Assembly (NCBI GenBank): GCA_026400425.1
Contig: JAPLPC010000256.1
Coordinates: 1 to 8,743, forward strand
Direction of reading: 5' to 3'
From: Hyphomicrobiales bacterium
Lineage (GTDB): Bacteria > Pseudomonadota > Alphaproteobacteria > Rhizobiales > Xanthobacteraceae
Length of the DNA: 8,743 nucleotides
Numbering within the stretch: the first letter of the stretch is position 1; each line of letters opens with the position of its first letter. This document shows, piece by piece, positions 1-6,340 of this stretch. A program made the translations under genes and the position numbers. Under the pieces are notes generated by a model that saw nothing but the letters and a program-made list of their open reading frames with translations, searched no databases and was not told the origin of the DNA.

Positions 1-371
1 CCTACACGATCGAAAAGGGATGGGTCACCGACATCCGCGGCGGCCTCGAGGCGGAGCTGGTGAAGTCCTATATGGACGCTTTCAACGATCCGCGCGGCAT
101 GGGCATGAGCCATGTCGGCTGGGGTCTCAATCGGAACGCCAAGTGGCACGCGATGGTGCCGGGCGAATTCCCCGGCGGCATGGGTATGGAGCCGCGGTCG
201 TTCTACGGCAATGTGATGTTCTCGACCGGTCCGAACAACGAGCTTGGCGGCTCGAACGATACTGCCTGCCACCTGGATATTCCGTTGCGTGGCTGCTCGC
301 TGTTCCTCGACGACAAGCCGATCGTGCTCGATGGCGACATTGCCGTGAAGGAAATGCAGGTCGCCCGCTAG
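1..371 (+). CDS. NicX-like 2,5-dihydroxypyridine 5,6-dioxygenase, 3' part
   Basis: The reading frame is open from base 3 and stops at 369-371, giving the last 122 residues; the start lies upstream of the window. The family is a mononuclear Fe(II) ring-cleavage dioxygenase with an M29-aminopeptidase-like fold. NicX opens 2,5-dihydroxypyridine to N-formylmaleamate in the cytoplasm. Seen here are MSHVGWGLN, a MGMEPRSFYGN block, FSTGPNNELGG and CHLDIPLRGCSLFLDD. The His of SHVGWG and the His of CHLD are 53 residues apart, and the Asp follows two residues after the second His. From memory this equals the NicX ligand set His265, His318, Asp320. The tail contains all three ligands, so the enzyme looks intact in this part. 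The MFS gene follows 199 bp downstream with a hairpin in between, so it may be the last gene of its own unit. A related M29-like amidohydrolase or aminopeptidase is the alternative, but the motif pattern favours NicX. Confidence 0.8.
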   Translation, partial: YTIEKGWVTDIRGGLEAELVKSYMDAFNDPRGMGMSHVGWGLNRNAKWHAMVPGEFPGGMGMEPRSFYGNVMFSTGPNNELGGSNDTACHLDIPLRGCSLFLDDKPIVLDGDIAVKEMQVAR

Positions 372-419
372 TCTCGCAAACTAGTTTCGCGCATCAGTCT
401 CGCGCACCAGGCCTGCTCG

Positions 420-449
420 CTCGCACACCGCGCGAATGCGGTGTGCGAG
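420..449 (+). terminator. Perfect 12-bp hairpin after the NicX-like gene
   Basis: CTCGCACACCGC (420-431) pairs perfectly with GCGGTGTGCGAG (438-449) around a 6-nt loop. It starts 48 bases after the stop of the NicX-like gene and lies upstream of the MFS gene. There is no clear T-run after it, so it is not a textbook rho-independent terminator. It may still end or protect the upstream transcript. Because it is a perfect dyad it could also be a protein-binding site for control of the MFS gene. The rest of the 372-570 gap shows no convincing gene. Confidence 0.5.
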
Positions 450-556
450 ACCGGGCGTCCCAAGCCTTTCATTGCCAAGCGACGGTCGATCCTCGCGGAG
501 ATTTCGACCGAACGCGAAACCGTGTCAATTTTTCAACTTATCCAACCCGTTCAGCA

Positions 557-562
557 AAAGGA
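557..562 (+). promoter_or_regulatory. Ribosome binding site that fixes a TTG start
   Basis: AAAGGA lies 8 nt before TTG at 571. No ATG or GTG with a comparable site is near the point where homology to MFS proteins begins, so this site decides the start of the transporter gene. Confidence 0.6.
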
Positions 563-570
563 CTGCTCTC

Positions 571-1890
571 TTGTCTCAACCATTCATCACAGTTGACGAT
601 GGCATCCGCCAGGCGGGTGTCGGTTGGTTTCAACGCAAGCTGTTCGTCATTTTCGCGCTGGTCTGGGCTGCGGACGCGATGCAGGTGCTGGCAATCGGCT
701 TCAGCGCGCCATCGATCGCCAAGAGCTTCGGCATCACCGTGCCGCAGGCGCTGCAGACCGGAACGATCTTCTTCGTCGGCATGCTGATCGGCGCCTTCGT
801 GTTTGGGCGCATGGCCGATCGTTATGGCCGTCGCCCCGTGCTGCTCACCGCCGTGCTGATCGACGCCGCCTTCGGTGTCGCATCGGCCTTCGCGCCGAGC
901 TACGAATGGCTGCTGGTCGCGCGCCTGCTGACGGGCATCGGCGTCGGCGGAACGTTGCCCGTGGATTACGCGATGATGGCGGAGTTTTTGCCGGCCGACC
1001 GGCGCGGCCGCTGGCTGGTCTGGCTGGAGTCGTTCTGGGCAGTGGGCACGGTGGCGCTCGCGGTGATCGCCCTGTTCGCGGGATCGCAGGGCGGCGACGC
1101 CTGGCGCACGATTTTCTTCGTCACCGGCGTGCCCGCATTGATCGGCATTCTGGTCCGCTTCTTCGTACCGGAATCGCCGATGTATCTTAATCGGACGGGA
1201 CGATCGGACGAAGCGCGCGAGGTGATTCAGCGCATGGCGCGCGGCAATGGCCGCACTGTCGAGATTGGCCGTCTGCAGCCGGAAGAACAGAAGCCGCAGT
1301 CGGCTTTCGCACTGTTCTCACCCGAGCTGCGCCGTCGCTCGATCCTGCTGTTGATTGCATGGTTCACCATCTCGATCTCGTATTACGGCGTGTTCGTGTA
1401 TCTGCCGGTGCGTCTGTCGGCCGAAGGCTACGGCTTCATGCGCGGGCAATATTTCCTCATCCTGATTGCGCTGGTGCAGCTTCCCGGTTTCGCGCTCGCC
1501 GCTTACGGCGTCGAACGCTGGGGCCGCAAGCCGACGCTGGTGGGATTCCTGCTGCTGAGTGCGCTCGGATGCCTGATCTACGGTCTGGGCACGTCCTCAA
1601 GCGTGGTGGTTATCGGCACGACATTGTTGATGAGCTTTGCGCTGCTGGGAACCTGGGCCGGCATCTATGCTTTCACGCCCGAGGTGTATCCGACCCGTCT
1701 GCGCGCCAGCGGCATGGGCTCGGCGGGCGCCATGGCACGCGCGGGTGGCTTGCTCGCGCCGTCCGTGGTGGCGCCGCTCATGACCACCAATTTCACGCTG
1801 GCCCTTGTTGCGATCTCCGCCTTCCTCGTGGTCGCAGCCGGCTGCATCAAGCTGATGGACGTCGAGACCAGAGGGCTCGCACTCGAGTAG
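571..1890 (+). CDS. MFS transporter, NiaP/SV2-like organic-anion porter
   Basis: This is a 439-residue secondary transporter of the inner membrane with about 12 hydrophobic segments. Residues 79-88 (GRMADRYGRR) are MFS motif A between helices 2 and 3, and the second-half copy GRKP is at 318-321. PVDYAMMAEFLP (130-141), the PESP motif (200-203) and FTPEVYPTRLRASGMG (368-383) are typical of the sugar-porter/SV2/NiaP side of the superfamily. NiaP proteins carry nicotinate and similar aromatic carboxylates. I chose TTG at 571 because AAAGGA sits 8 nt upstream; the frame continues upstream to 436, but that extension covers a hairpin and lacks membrane-protein character. The gene lies downstream of a NicX-like enzyme and is convergent with the TetR gene, so import of the pathway substrate is a reasonable inference. 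The exact substrate is unknown. Confidence 0.85.
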   Translation: MSQPFITVDDGIRQAGVGWFQRKLFVIFALVWAADAMQVLAIGFSAPSIAKSFGITVPQALQTGTIFFVGMLIGAFVFGRMADRYGRRPVLLTAVLIDAAFGVASAFAPSYEWLLVARLLTGIGVGGTLPVDYAMMAEFLPADRRGRWLVWLESFWAVGTVALAVIALFAGSQGGDAWRTIFFVTGVPALIGILVRFFVPESPMYLNRTGRSDEAREVIQRMARGNGRTVEIGRLQPEEQKPQSAFALFSPELRRRSILLLIAWFTISISYYGVFVYLPVRLSAEGYGFMRGQYFLILIALVQLPGFALAAYGVERWGRKPTLVGFLLLSALGCLIYGLGTSSSVVVIGTTLLMSFALLGTWAGIYAFTPEVYPTRLRASGMGSAGAMARAGGLLAPSVVAPLMTTNFTLALVAISAFLVVAAGCIKLMDVETRGLALE

Positions 1891-1903
1891 TTCGTTCAGC
1901 CGA

Positions 1904-1936
1904 CAAAGCGAGCCGGCCCAAACCCGGCTCGCTTTG
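1904..1936. terminator. Bidirectional hairpin terminator between convergent genes
   Basis: CAAAGCGAGCCGG (1904-1916) and CCGGCTCGCTTTG (1924-1936) form a perfect 13-bp stem with a 7-nt loop. It sits in the 78-bp gap between the stop of the MFS gene (plus strand) and the stop of the TetR gene (minus strand), where it can serve both. The AAA/TTT at the stem base gives a short U-tract on either strand, although the T-run is shorter than in classic terminators. The rest of the gap holds nothing recognisable. Confidence 0.75.
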
Positions 1937-1968
1937 CGCTCGGCCATCTATGATAGCGCGCGGCTTTG

Positions 1969-2712
1969 CTAGCGCTCAGAACGCCTCGCGCTTCGGGCCT
2001 TGGCGGGCAGGACCTGCTCAGGCATATCGCGACACATGCCGCCGGTGATGAAGGCGACCGTTTCGGCCATCAACCTGGCATCGTCCTTCGGGTCATAAAC
2101 CTCGGGCACCATGTCCTCCAGGCGATTGGTATCCGACAGGGCATAGAGATAGGTGCCGATCATCAACGTCATTCGCCACTGCACATCGAAGCGCGACAGA
2201 TGCGGCAACGCCTCGTGCAACTGCTCGATGAAGAGATTGGTGGACTCGTCATACGCCGTTTTGCGCAAATCATAGGACAGGTTCGGCGGTTCGGTGTGCA
2301 GTCGGGCATGTAGCCGCAGGAAAGAGGGGCCCTGTGCCGTTGCGCGCAACGCCAGCACCGGCTGAAGGAATGCAGCAACGATGGCGCCGACATCGCCGGC
2401 TTTGCCCTCGGTCCGTAATTTTGCCAGGGCTTCGAGCCTTGCTTCGGCAATCACCGTCGCGCGTCGCAAAAAGGTCTCGCTGAACAGTCCGAACTTCGAG
2501 CCGAAGTAATAGGTGATCAGCGCCTGCGTGACGCCCGCCAGGTCCGAGATGCCACGCAGCGTGGTCCCCGCATAACCTTGATTGGCAAACTCCACCTCTG
2601 CAGCATCCAGGATAACGCTGCGCATCGTGCCGTTGCCGCCTTCAGGACGACCAGGGCGTTTGACGGCCGGCGCCGTGGACGACACGCCGCGACGGCCTGA
2701 GATACGATTCAT
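1969..2712 (-). CDS. TetR/AcrR-family transcriptional regulator
   Basis: This 247-residue protein has a basic, disordered-looking N-terminal extension of about 28 residues (VKRPGRPEGG). A TetR DNA-binding domain follows: ILDAAEVEFANQGYAGTTLR, then the helix-turn-helix ISDLAGVTQALITYYFGSKFGLF at about residues 55-77. The rest is a helical ligand and dimerisation domain containing FLRLHARLHTEPPNLSYDLR. The start at 2712 is supported by AAGGGGA 5 nt upstream on the minus strand. The C-terminus is basic (ARSARRSER). It is divergent from the Rieske operon across a 243-bp gap that contains an AT-rich inverted repeat. The likely role is a repressor of that operon, and perhaps of its own gene, released by a pathway compound. 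Family assignment is secure; the target and ligand are inferred. Confidence 0.9.
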   Translation of the reverse strand: MNRISGRRGVSSTAPAVKRPGRPEGGNGTMRSVILDAAEVEFANQGYAGTTLRGISDLAGVTQALITYYFGSKFGLFSETFLRRATVIAEARLEALAKLRTEGKAGDVGAIVAAFLQPVLALRATAQGPSFLRLHARLHTEPPNLSYDLRKTAYDESTNLFIEQLHEALPHLSRFDVQWRMTLMIGTYLYALSDTNRLEDMVPEVYDPKDDARLMAETVAFITGGMCRDMPEQVLPAKARSARRSER

Positions 2713-2877
2713 CTGCGTCCCCTTGTCCAGTGAGGTGGTGGTATTTCGAGCATTGCACGCTCACAATCAAAGCAATCAGCGCTGCCGAACCACGATAACG
2801 ATGACCGTCGCGCCGTAGTTTTGGCCTTTCAGCACCTCGGCTGCGTTCTCTCGCGTTGGCACGGGGATTGCTACACG

Positions 2878-2912
2878 GAATTATATAATTGACCAACAAA
2901 AGAATTATATGG
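2878..2912. promoter_or_regulatory. AT-rich palindromic operator/promoter candidate
   Basis: AATTATATAATT (2879-2890) is a perfect 12-bp palindrome. GAATTATAT occurs at 2878-2886 and again at 2902-2910, a 24-bp offset. ATATAATT (2883-2890) and AATTATAT (2903-2910) form an inverted repeat with a 12-bp spacer. The block is strikingly AT-rich in a GC-rich region. It is about 45-80 bases before the Rieske start and lies between divergent genes, as expected for a TetR operator. TATAAT is embedded at 2884-2889, so it may overlap a -10 box, but I see no -35 box at a good distance. The rest of the 2713-2955 gap shows no gene. Confidence 0.5.
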
Positions 2913-2955
2913 CTGCCCAGTTAATGGGGGCCTTGCCGAGGATGAAGGAGTTCGA

Positions 2956-4014
2956 ATGTCTGTCATGACCTCGCCGGCTCAGAAGCCAATCACCGCGGAT
3001 GATGGTTGTCAGGATCCGGTCCTGCTGAACGACTGGCACGTGGTCGGGTATTCGTCCGACTTCGTCGCCGAGAAGATTCAACCGGTGCGTCTGCTCGAGC
3101 GCGATCTGATCGGCTGGCGCTCGGCCGATGGCGAGATCCATGTCTGGGAGGATCTCTGCATTCATCGCGGTGCCCGGCTTTCGAAGGGCTGGATCAAGAA
3201 CGACCGCGTGGTCTGTCCGTATCACGGCTGGGAGTATGACGGCGGCGGTCGTTGCACATTGATGCCCGCCGCGCCTGACGAAACACCGATGAAGAAGGCG
3301 CGCGCTTTCCCGTATTTGGCCATCGAGCGCTACGGTTTCGTGTGGGTGTGCCTTGGTGAGCCGACCGGTGATATCCCGGTGTTTCCGCAATGGGACGATC
3401 CGAGCTTTATGAAGGTCCACAGCGGACCCTATATATATGCTGCCAACGGCTTCCGCTCGATCGAGAACTTCATCGACGCCAGCCACTTTCCCTTTGTTCA
3501 TGCCGGCCTGAACGGCGTCATGGACAATCCCGACCGTCGCGAACCCTACGAAGTCTTCGAGGACGACATCGGGCTACGCTCGTCGGAAATCAAAGTGTTT
3601 CAGCCATGGGGCGACGCCCGCGGCGTGCCGCTGATGGCGTTTTACACCTATCACACGTTCCGTCCGCTGGTGGCCTACTTCTCCAAGCGCACCCAGGATG
3701 CCGACAAGGCCGGCAATATCATCTCCGACAAGTCGGATCTGTTCGCGACGTTCTTCGTCTGCCAGCCGGTCGATGAGAAGACGACCATTGCGCGTGTCTG
3801 TGCCGCGATGAACGTCAGTCCGCATCCGGATCCACAGGTCGTGCGCGATCGTGCCGACGTCGTGTTCAATCAGGATCGCGAGATCGTCGAGACCCAGCGA
3901 CCCGAGCGCATTCCCACTCAATTACGCTACGAGCTGCATCACCGCACCGACCTGATGGGCCAGCGCTACCGCACCTGGCTGCGCGCCAAGGGTATCACCT
4001 ATGGCGTCATCTGA
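2956..4014 (+). CDS. Rieske non-heme iron oxygenase, alpha subunit (VanA-like)
   Basis: This 352-residue cytoplasmic oxygenase uses electrons from the next gene's product for O2-dependent hydroxylation or demethylation of an aromatic substrate. The N-terminal Rieske domain has Cys68-x-His70 and Cys87-x2-His90, separated by 16 residues, which bind the 2Fe-2S cluster. The catalytic domain has ENFIDASHFPFVH, with Asn171, Asp174, His177 and His182. The two His are expected iron ligands and Asp174 the electron-bridging residue. NQDREIVETQRPERIP (about 305-320) holds Asp307, the probable third iron ligand. Length and motifs fit the single-subunit group that includes vanillate and dicamba demethylases and phthalate-type oxygenases; no beta subunit gene is present. 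AAGGAG lies 5 nt before the ATG. It is the first gene of an operon divergent from the TetR gene. The substrate cannot be read from the sequence. Confidence 0.9.
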   Translation: MSVMTSPAQKPITADDGCQDPVLLNDWHVVGYSSDFVAEKIQPVRLLERDLIGWRSADGEIHVWEDLCIHRGARLSKGWIKNDRVVCPYHGWEYDGGGRCTLMPAAPDETPMKKARAFPYLAIERYGFVWVCLGEPTGDIPVFPQWDDPSFMKVHSGPYIYAANGFRSIENFIDASHFPFVHAGLNGVMDNPDRREPYEVFEDDIGLRSSEIKVFQPWGDARGVPLMAFYTYHTFRPLVAYFSKRTQDADKAGNIISDKSDLFATFFVCQPVDEKTTIARVCAAMNVSPHPDPQVVRDRADVVFNQDREIVETQRPERIPTQLRYELHHRTDLMGQRYRTWLRAKGITYGVI

Positions 4015-4951
4015 ACTTGGCTTGAAATTGCGGCTGGTCGAAGTGCGCTACGGAGCGCCGGGGATCAATCTCTATAAGCTCGCCGCGTGCGACGGCACAT
4101 CGCTGCCGCCGTTCGAACCCGGTGCCCATCTCGATCTCGAAGTCGCGCCGGGACTGTTGCGGCAGTATTCGCTGCTCTGGCCGCAGGCAAGCCCGGACTG
4201 TTACGAGATTGCGGTTCAGGAAGCTGCCGAGGGCAGGGGCGGTTCGCGCGCGTGGCATCGGCTATCTGTTCCCGGAGAGATCTATCCGAGTTCGCTGCCG
4301 CGCAATCTGTTTGCTCTTCGTCCGGCAGCGGCCACGAGCTACCTGTTTGCAGGCGGCATCGGCATCACGCCGATCATTTCGATGTATCGCAAGCTCGTCG
4401 CTGAAAACCGGCCGGTGCAACTGCATTATTGGACACGCGGACCTGAAGCCGCGCTGTTTCATGCCGAACTTGGTGCCGTGAGCGATGGCAGCGTGCGTCT
4501 GCATCACACAAGTGGTCCGGCGCCTCGGCTTGCCGACGTGCTGGTGAATGTCCCGACCGACGCGCCACTCTATTGTTGCGGCCCGACGCGCATGATCGAT
4601 GCGTTCGACCAGTTGACCGTGGCGCGGCCGCTTGAGCTCGTCCATCGCGAGCGCTTCGCTGCGGCACCAATTGAAACGGGGCCGGCCGGGGGCTTCTCGA
4701 TCCGCCTCGCGCGTTCAGGTGGGTCGCTGGAGATCGGCCCGAATGAGACCGTGCTCAGCGCCTGTTTGGCCGCCGGCATCGATCTTTCATATTCGTGCGA
4801 GGAAGGCGTCTGCGGTGCATGCGAGGTGCGCGTGCTGTCAGGCAGCGTCGATCATCGCGATCAGGTCATTCCGCCCGCTGCGCGGGCAACGTCCACCGTC
4901 ATGATGGCCTGCTGCTCGCGCGGGCTGACCACACTCGATCTGGATATCTGA
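4001..4951 (+). CDS. Oxygenase reductase, flavin/NAD(P)H/2Fe-2S (VanB-like)
   Basis: This 316-residue electron-transfer partner of the Rieske oxygenase takes hydride from NAD(P)H through flavin to a plant-type 2Fe-2S centre. The domain order is that of the phthalate dioxygenase reductase/VanB group: an N-terminal flavin domain with PGAHLDLEV (40-48) and RQYSL (54-58), GRGGSRAWH (78-86), a nucleotide domain with GGIGITP (118-124) and CCGPTRMIDAF (192-202), then a C-terminal ferredoxin domain. The cluster ligands are Cys266, Cys271, Cys274 and Cys304 (C-x4-C-x2-C-x29-C). The start codon overlaps the end of the Rieske gene by 14 nt and has AAGGG 8 nt upstream, so translation is probably coupled and the two proteins made in matched amounts. 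All expected motifs are intact. Confidence 0.92.
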   Translation: MASSELGLKLRLVEVRYGAPGINLYKLAACDGTSLPPFEPGAHLDLEVAPGLLRQYSLLWPQASPDCYEIAVQEAAEGRGGSRAWHRLSVPGEIYPSSLPRNLFALRPAAATSYLFAGGIGITPIISMYRKLVAENRPVQLHYWTRGPEAALFHAELGAVSDGSVRLHHTSGPAPRLADVLVNVPTDAPLYCCGPTRMIDAFDQLTVARPLELVHRERFAAAPIETGPAGGFSIRLARSGGSLEIGPNETVLSACLAAGIDLSYSCEEGVCGACEVRVLSGSVDHRDQVIPPAARATSTVMMACCSRGLTTLDLDI

Positions 4952-4969
4952 ACCACACGCAGTCCCAAC

Positions 4970-4974
4970 AGGAG
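4970..4974 (+). promoter_or_regulatory. Ribosome binding site choosing between two adjacent ATGs
   Basis: AGGAG precedes ATGATG. It lies only 2 nt before the ATG at 4977 but 5 nt before the ATG at 4980. The second ATG therefore has the better spacing. The difference is one residue. Confidence 0.5.
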
Positions 4975-4979
4975 ACATG

Positions 4980-6221
4980 ATGCGAAGCAAATTCCATGTG
5001 GCCATCATCGGTGGCGGTATCGGCGGCGTGGCATTGGCTCGCAGTCTCGATCTGCTCGGCATCGACTATCATATCTACGAGCGCTCGGCCACATTCGGTG
5101 AGGTTGGCGCAGGCGTGCAGGTCACTCCGAACGCCGTCAAGGTGCTAAAGGCGCTGGAACTCGCGCCGGATCTGGCGGCTGCGGGATTTCTCCCGGAAGC
5201 GATGGTGGGATGGAATTGGCAAACCGCCGATGAGCTGTTCCGCACGCCGCTGCGCGAAGTCTGTCCCCGCGTGTTCGGTGCCGAATTCTATCACGTTCAT
5301 CGCGCCGACCTGCACGCGATGCTCGCCAAGGATATTGCGCCCGAACGCGTGACGTTTGGAGCGGAATGTACGGGTCTACGCCAGCAAGCCGGGCGGACCG
5401 TCGTCTGCTTCAAGGATGGCAGCGAGTGTGTAGCCGACCTTGTGGTCGGCGCCGATGGCGTTCGTTCGCCCATTCGTGCGGCGCTGTGGGGGCAGGAGCC
5501 TGCCAGTTACACCGGGCACATGTGCTGGCGCGCGCTGGGGCCGGTCGAGAACTTCCCGTTGCCATTCGTGACGCCGACCTCGGCCTTCTGGATGGGTCCG
5601 AAGGGGCATGTTGTGACCTATTACGTCAAAGGCGGCGACATGGTGAACATTGTTGCCGTCAATGAGAACCATGACTGGGTCGAGGAATCCTGGACCATCA
5701 AGAGCAGCAGGCAGGAGCTGCTCGACGGCTTCACGGGGTGGCATGACAATCTGGTGCAACTGTTCGAACTCACCAATGCCGACCAAATCTACAAGTGGGG
5801 ACTATTCGACCGCGACCCGATGCAGCGTTGGTCGTCCGGCAATGTCACGCTGCTCGGCGATGCCGCGCATCCGATGCTGCCGTTCCTGTCGCAAGGTGCG
5901 GCGATGGCCATCGAAGATGCTTATGTTCTCGCTCAGGCGCTGAGCCATTTCGGTTTGGCGCAACTCGAATCGGCGCTCGATGCCTATGAAATGGAGCGCC
6001 GTCCGCGCACCACGCGTGTGCAACTGGAAGCGCGCGAGCGAGGCCGCACTTATCATTTGTCGTCGCCCGAGGAATCGCGGGCGCGCGATCTCGCTTTCAG
6101 GCGCGAGCAGGCAGAGAATCCCAATGCCGTCGGCATCAAGGCCGAGTGGGTCTATCAATACGATGCACGAGCCTGTCGCGAGCGCTTCGGTCAATGTCCA
6201 CCGATGAGCGCGGCGTCCTGA
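4980..6221 (+). CDS. FAD-dependent aromatic monooxygenase (NicC/salicylate hydroxylase type)
   Basis: This is a 413-residue group A flavoprotein hydroxylase (414 if started at 4977), cytoplasmic, using NAD(P)H and O2. It has an N-terminal dinucleotide fold, AIIGGGIGG (about 8-16), ending in YHIYER. GAGVQVTPNA is near residue 44. The DG motif is VVGADGVRS (about 156-164) and the FAD-ribityl GD motif is LLGDAAHPM (about 291-299), followed by SQGAAMAIEDA. The C-terminal WVYQYDA resembles the ends of 6-hydroxynicotinate 3-monooxygenase (NicC) and 3-hydroxybenzoate/salicylate hydroxylases. HVVTYY matches the His/Tyr pair I recall in NicC, but other pocket residues differ (Gln in GAGVQV, Phe in MLPFL). 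It starts about 28 nt after the reductase stop with a clear AGGAG, so it belongs to the Rieske operon. Substrate: a hydroxylated pyridine or benzene carboxylate is plausible; 6-hydroxynicotinate itself is uncertain. Confidence 0.88.
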   Translation: MRSKFHVAIIGGGIGGVALARSLDLLGIDYHIYERSATFGEVGAGVQVTPNAVKVLKALELAPDLAAAGFLPEAMVGWNWQTADELFRTPLREVCPRVFGAEFYHVHRADLHAMLAKDIAPERVTFGAECTGLRQQAGRTVVCFKDGSECVADLVVGADGVRSPIRAALWGQEPASYTGHMCWRALGPVENFPLPFVTPTSAFWMGPKGHVVTYYVKGGDMVNIVAVNENHDWVEESWTIKSSRQELLDGFTGWHDNLVQLFELTNADQIYKWGLFDRDPMQRWSSGNVTLLGDAAHPMLPFLSQGAAMAIEDAYVLAQALSHFGLAQLESALDAYEMERRPRTTRVQLEARERGRTYHLSSPEESRARDLAFRREQAENPNAVGIKAEWVYQYDARACRERFGQCPPMSAAS

Positions 6222-6340
6222 CGTCATCGCATCACATGGCACGACATTCGCTTGTGATGTCGGGTCGGCCGGCGGCGCCCGTCCACACCAATTCAGAAAA
6301 AGAACTTCACGATCGTACTGTTCACAGGAGAAGGGAAGTC
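6222..6340 (+). other. Intergenic spacer with weak alternative hairpins
   Basis: This 119-bp gap separates the FAD monooxygenase from the ABC cassette. CATCACA (6230-6236) can pair with TGTGATG (6253-6259), and CGACAT (6242-6247) with ATGTCG (6257-6262). The two stems are mutually exclusive and short. No T-run and no convincing promoter is visible, so whether the ABC genes are transcribed with the oxygenase genes is open. A strong purine-rich ribosome binding region (AGGAG then AAGGGA, 6326-6336) precedes the ATG at 6341. Confidence 0.3.

Noticed and set aside
436..570. Upstream extension of the MFS frame to an ATG at 436
   Set aside because: It would begin within the 420-449 hairpin, it adds 45 residues unlike an MFS N-terminus, and TTG at 571 has a well-spaced ribosome binding site.
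20..787. Long plus-strand open frame across the NicX end and the MFS start
   Set aside because: It is Arg/Ser-rich with no family motifs, and it overlaps two recognisable genes in other frames, so it is a GC-rich shadow frame.
2856..2889. Sigma-70 promoter TTGGCA (2856-2861) with TATAAT (2884-2889)
   Set aside because: The spacer would be 22 bp, too long for a normal promoter. TATAAT may be a -10 box, but no matching -35 was found.
2905..3501. 198-codon minus-strand frame opposite the Rieske gene
   Set aside because: It is antisense to a gene with intact Rieske and iron-ligand motifs; its translation shows no domain, and it would run through the putative operator.
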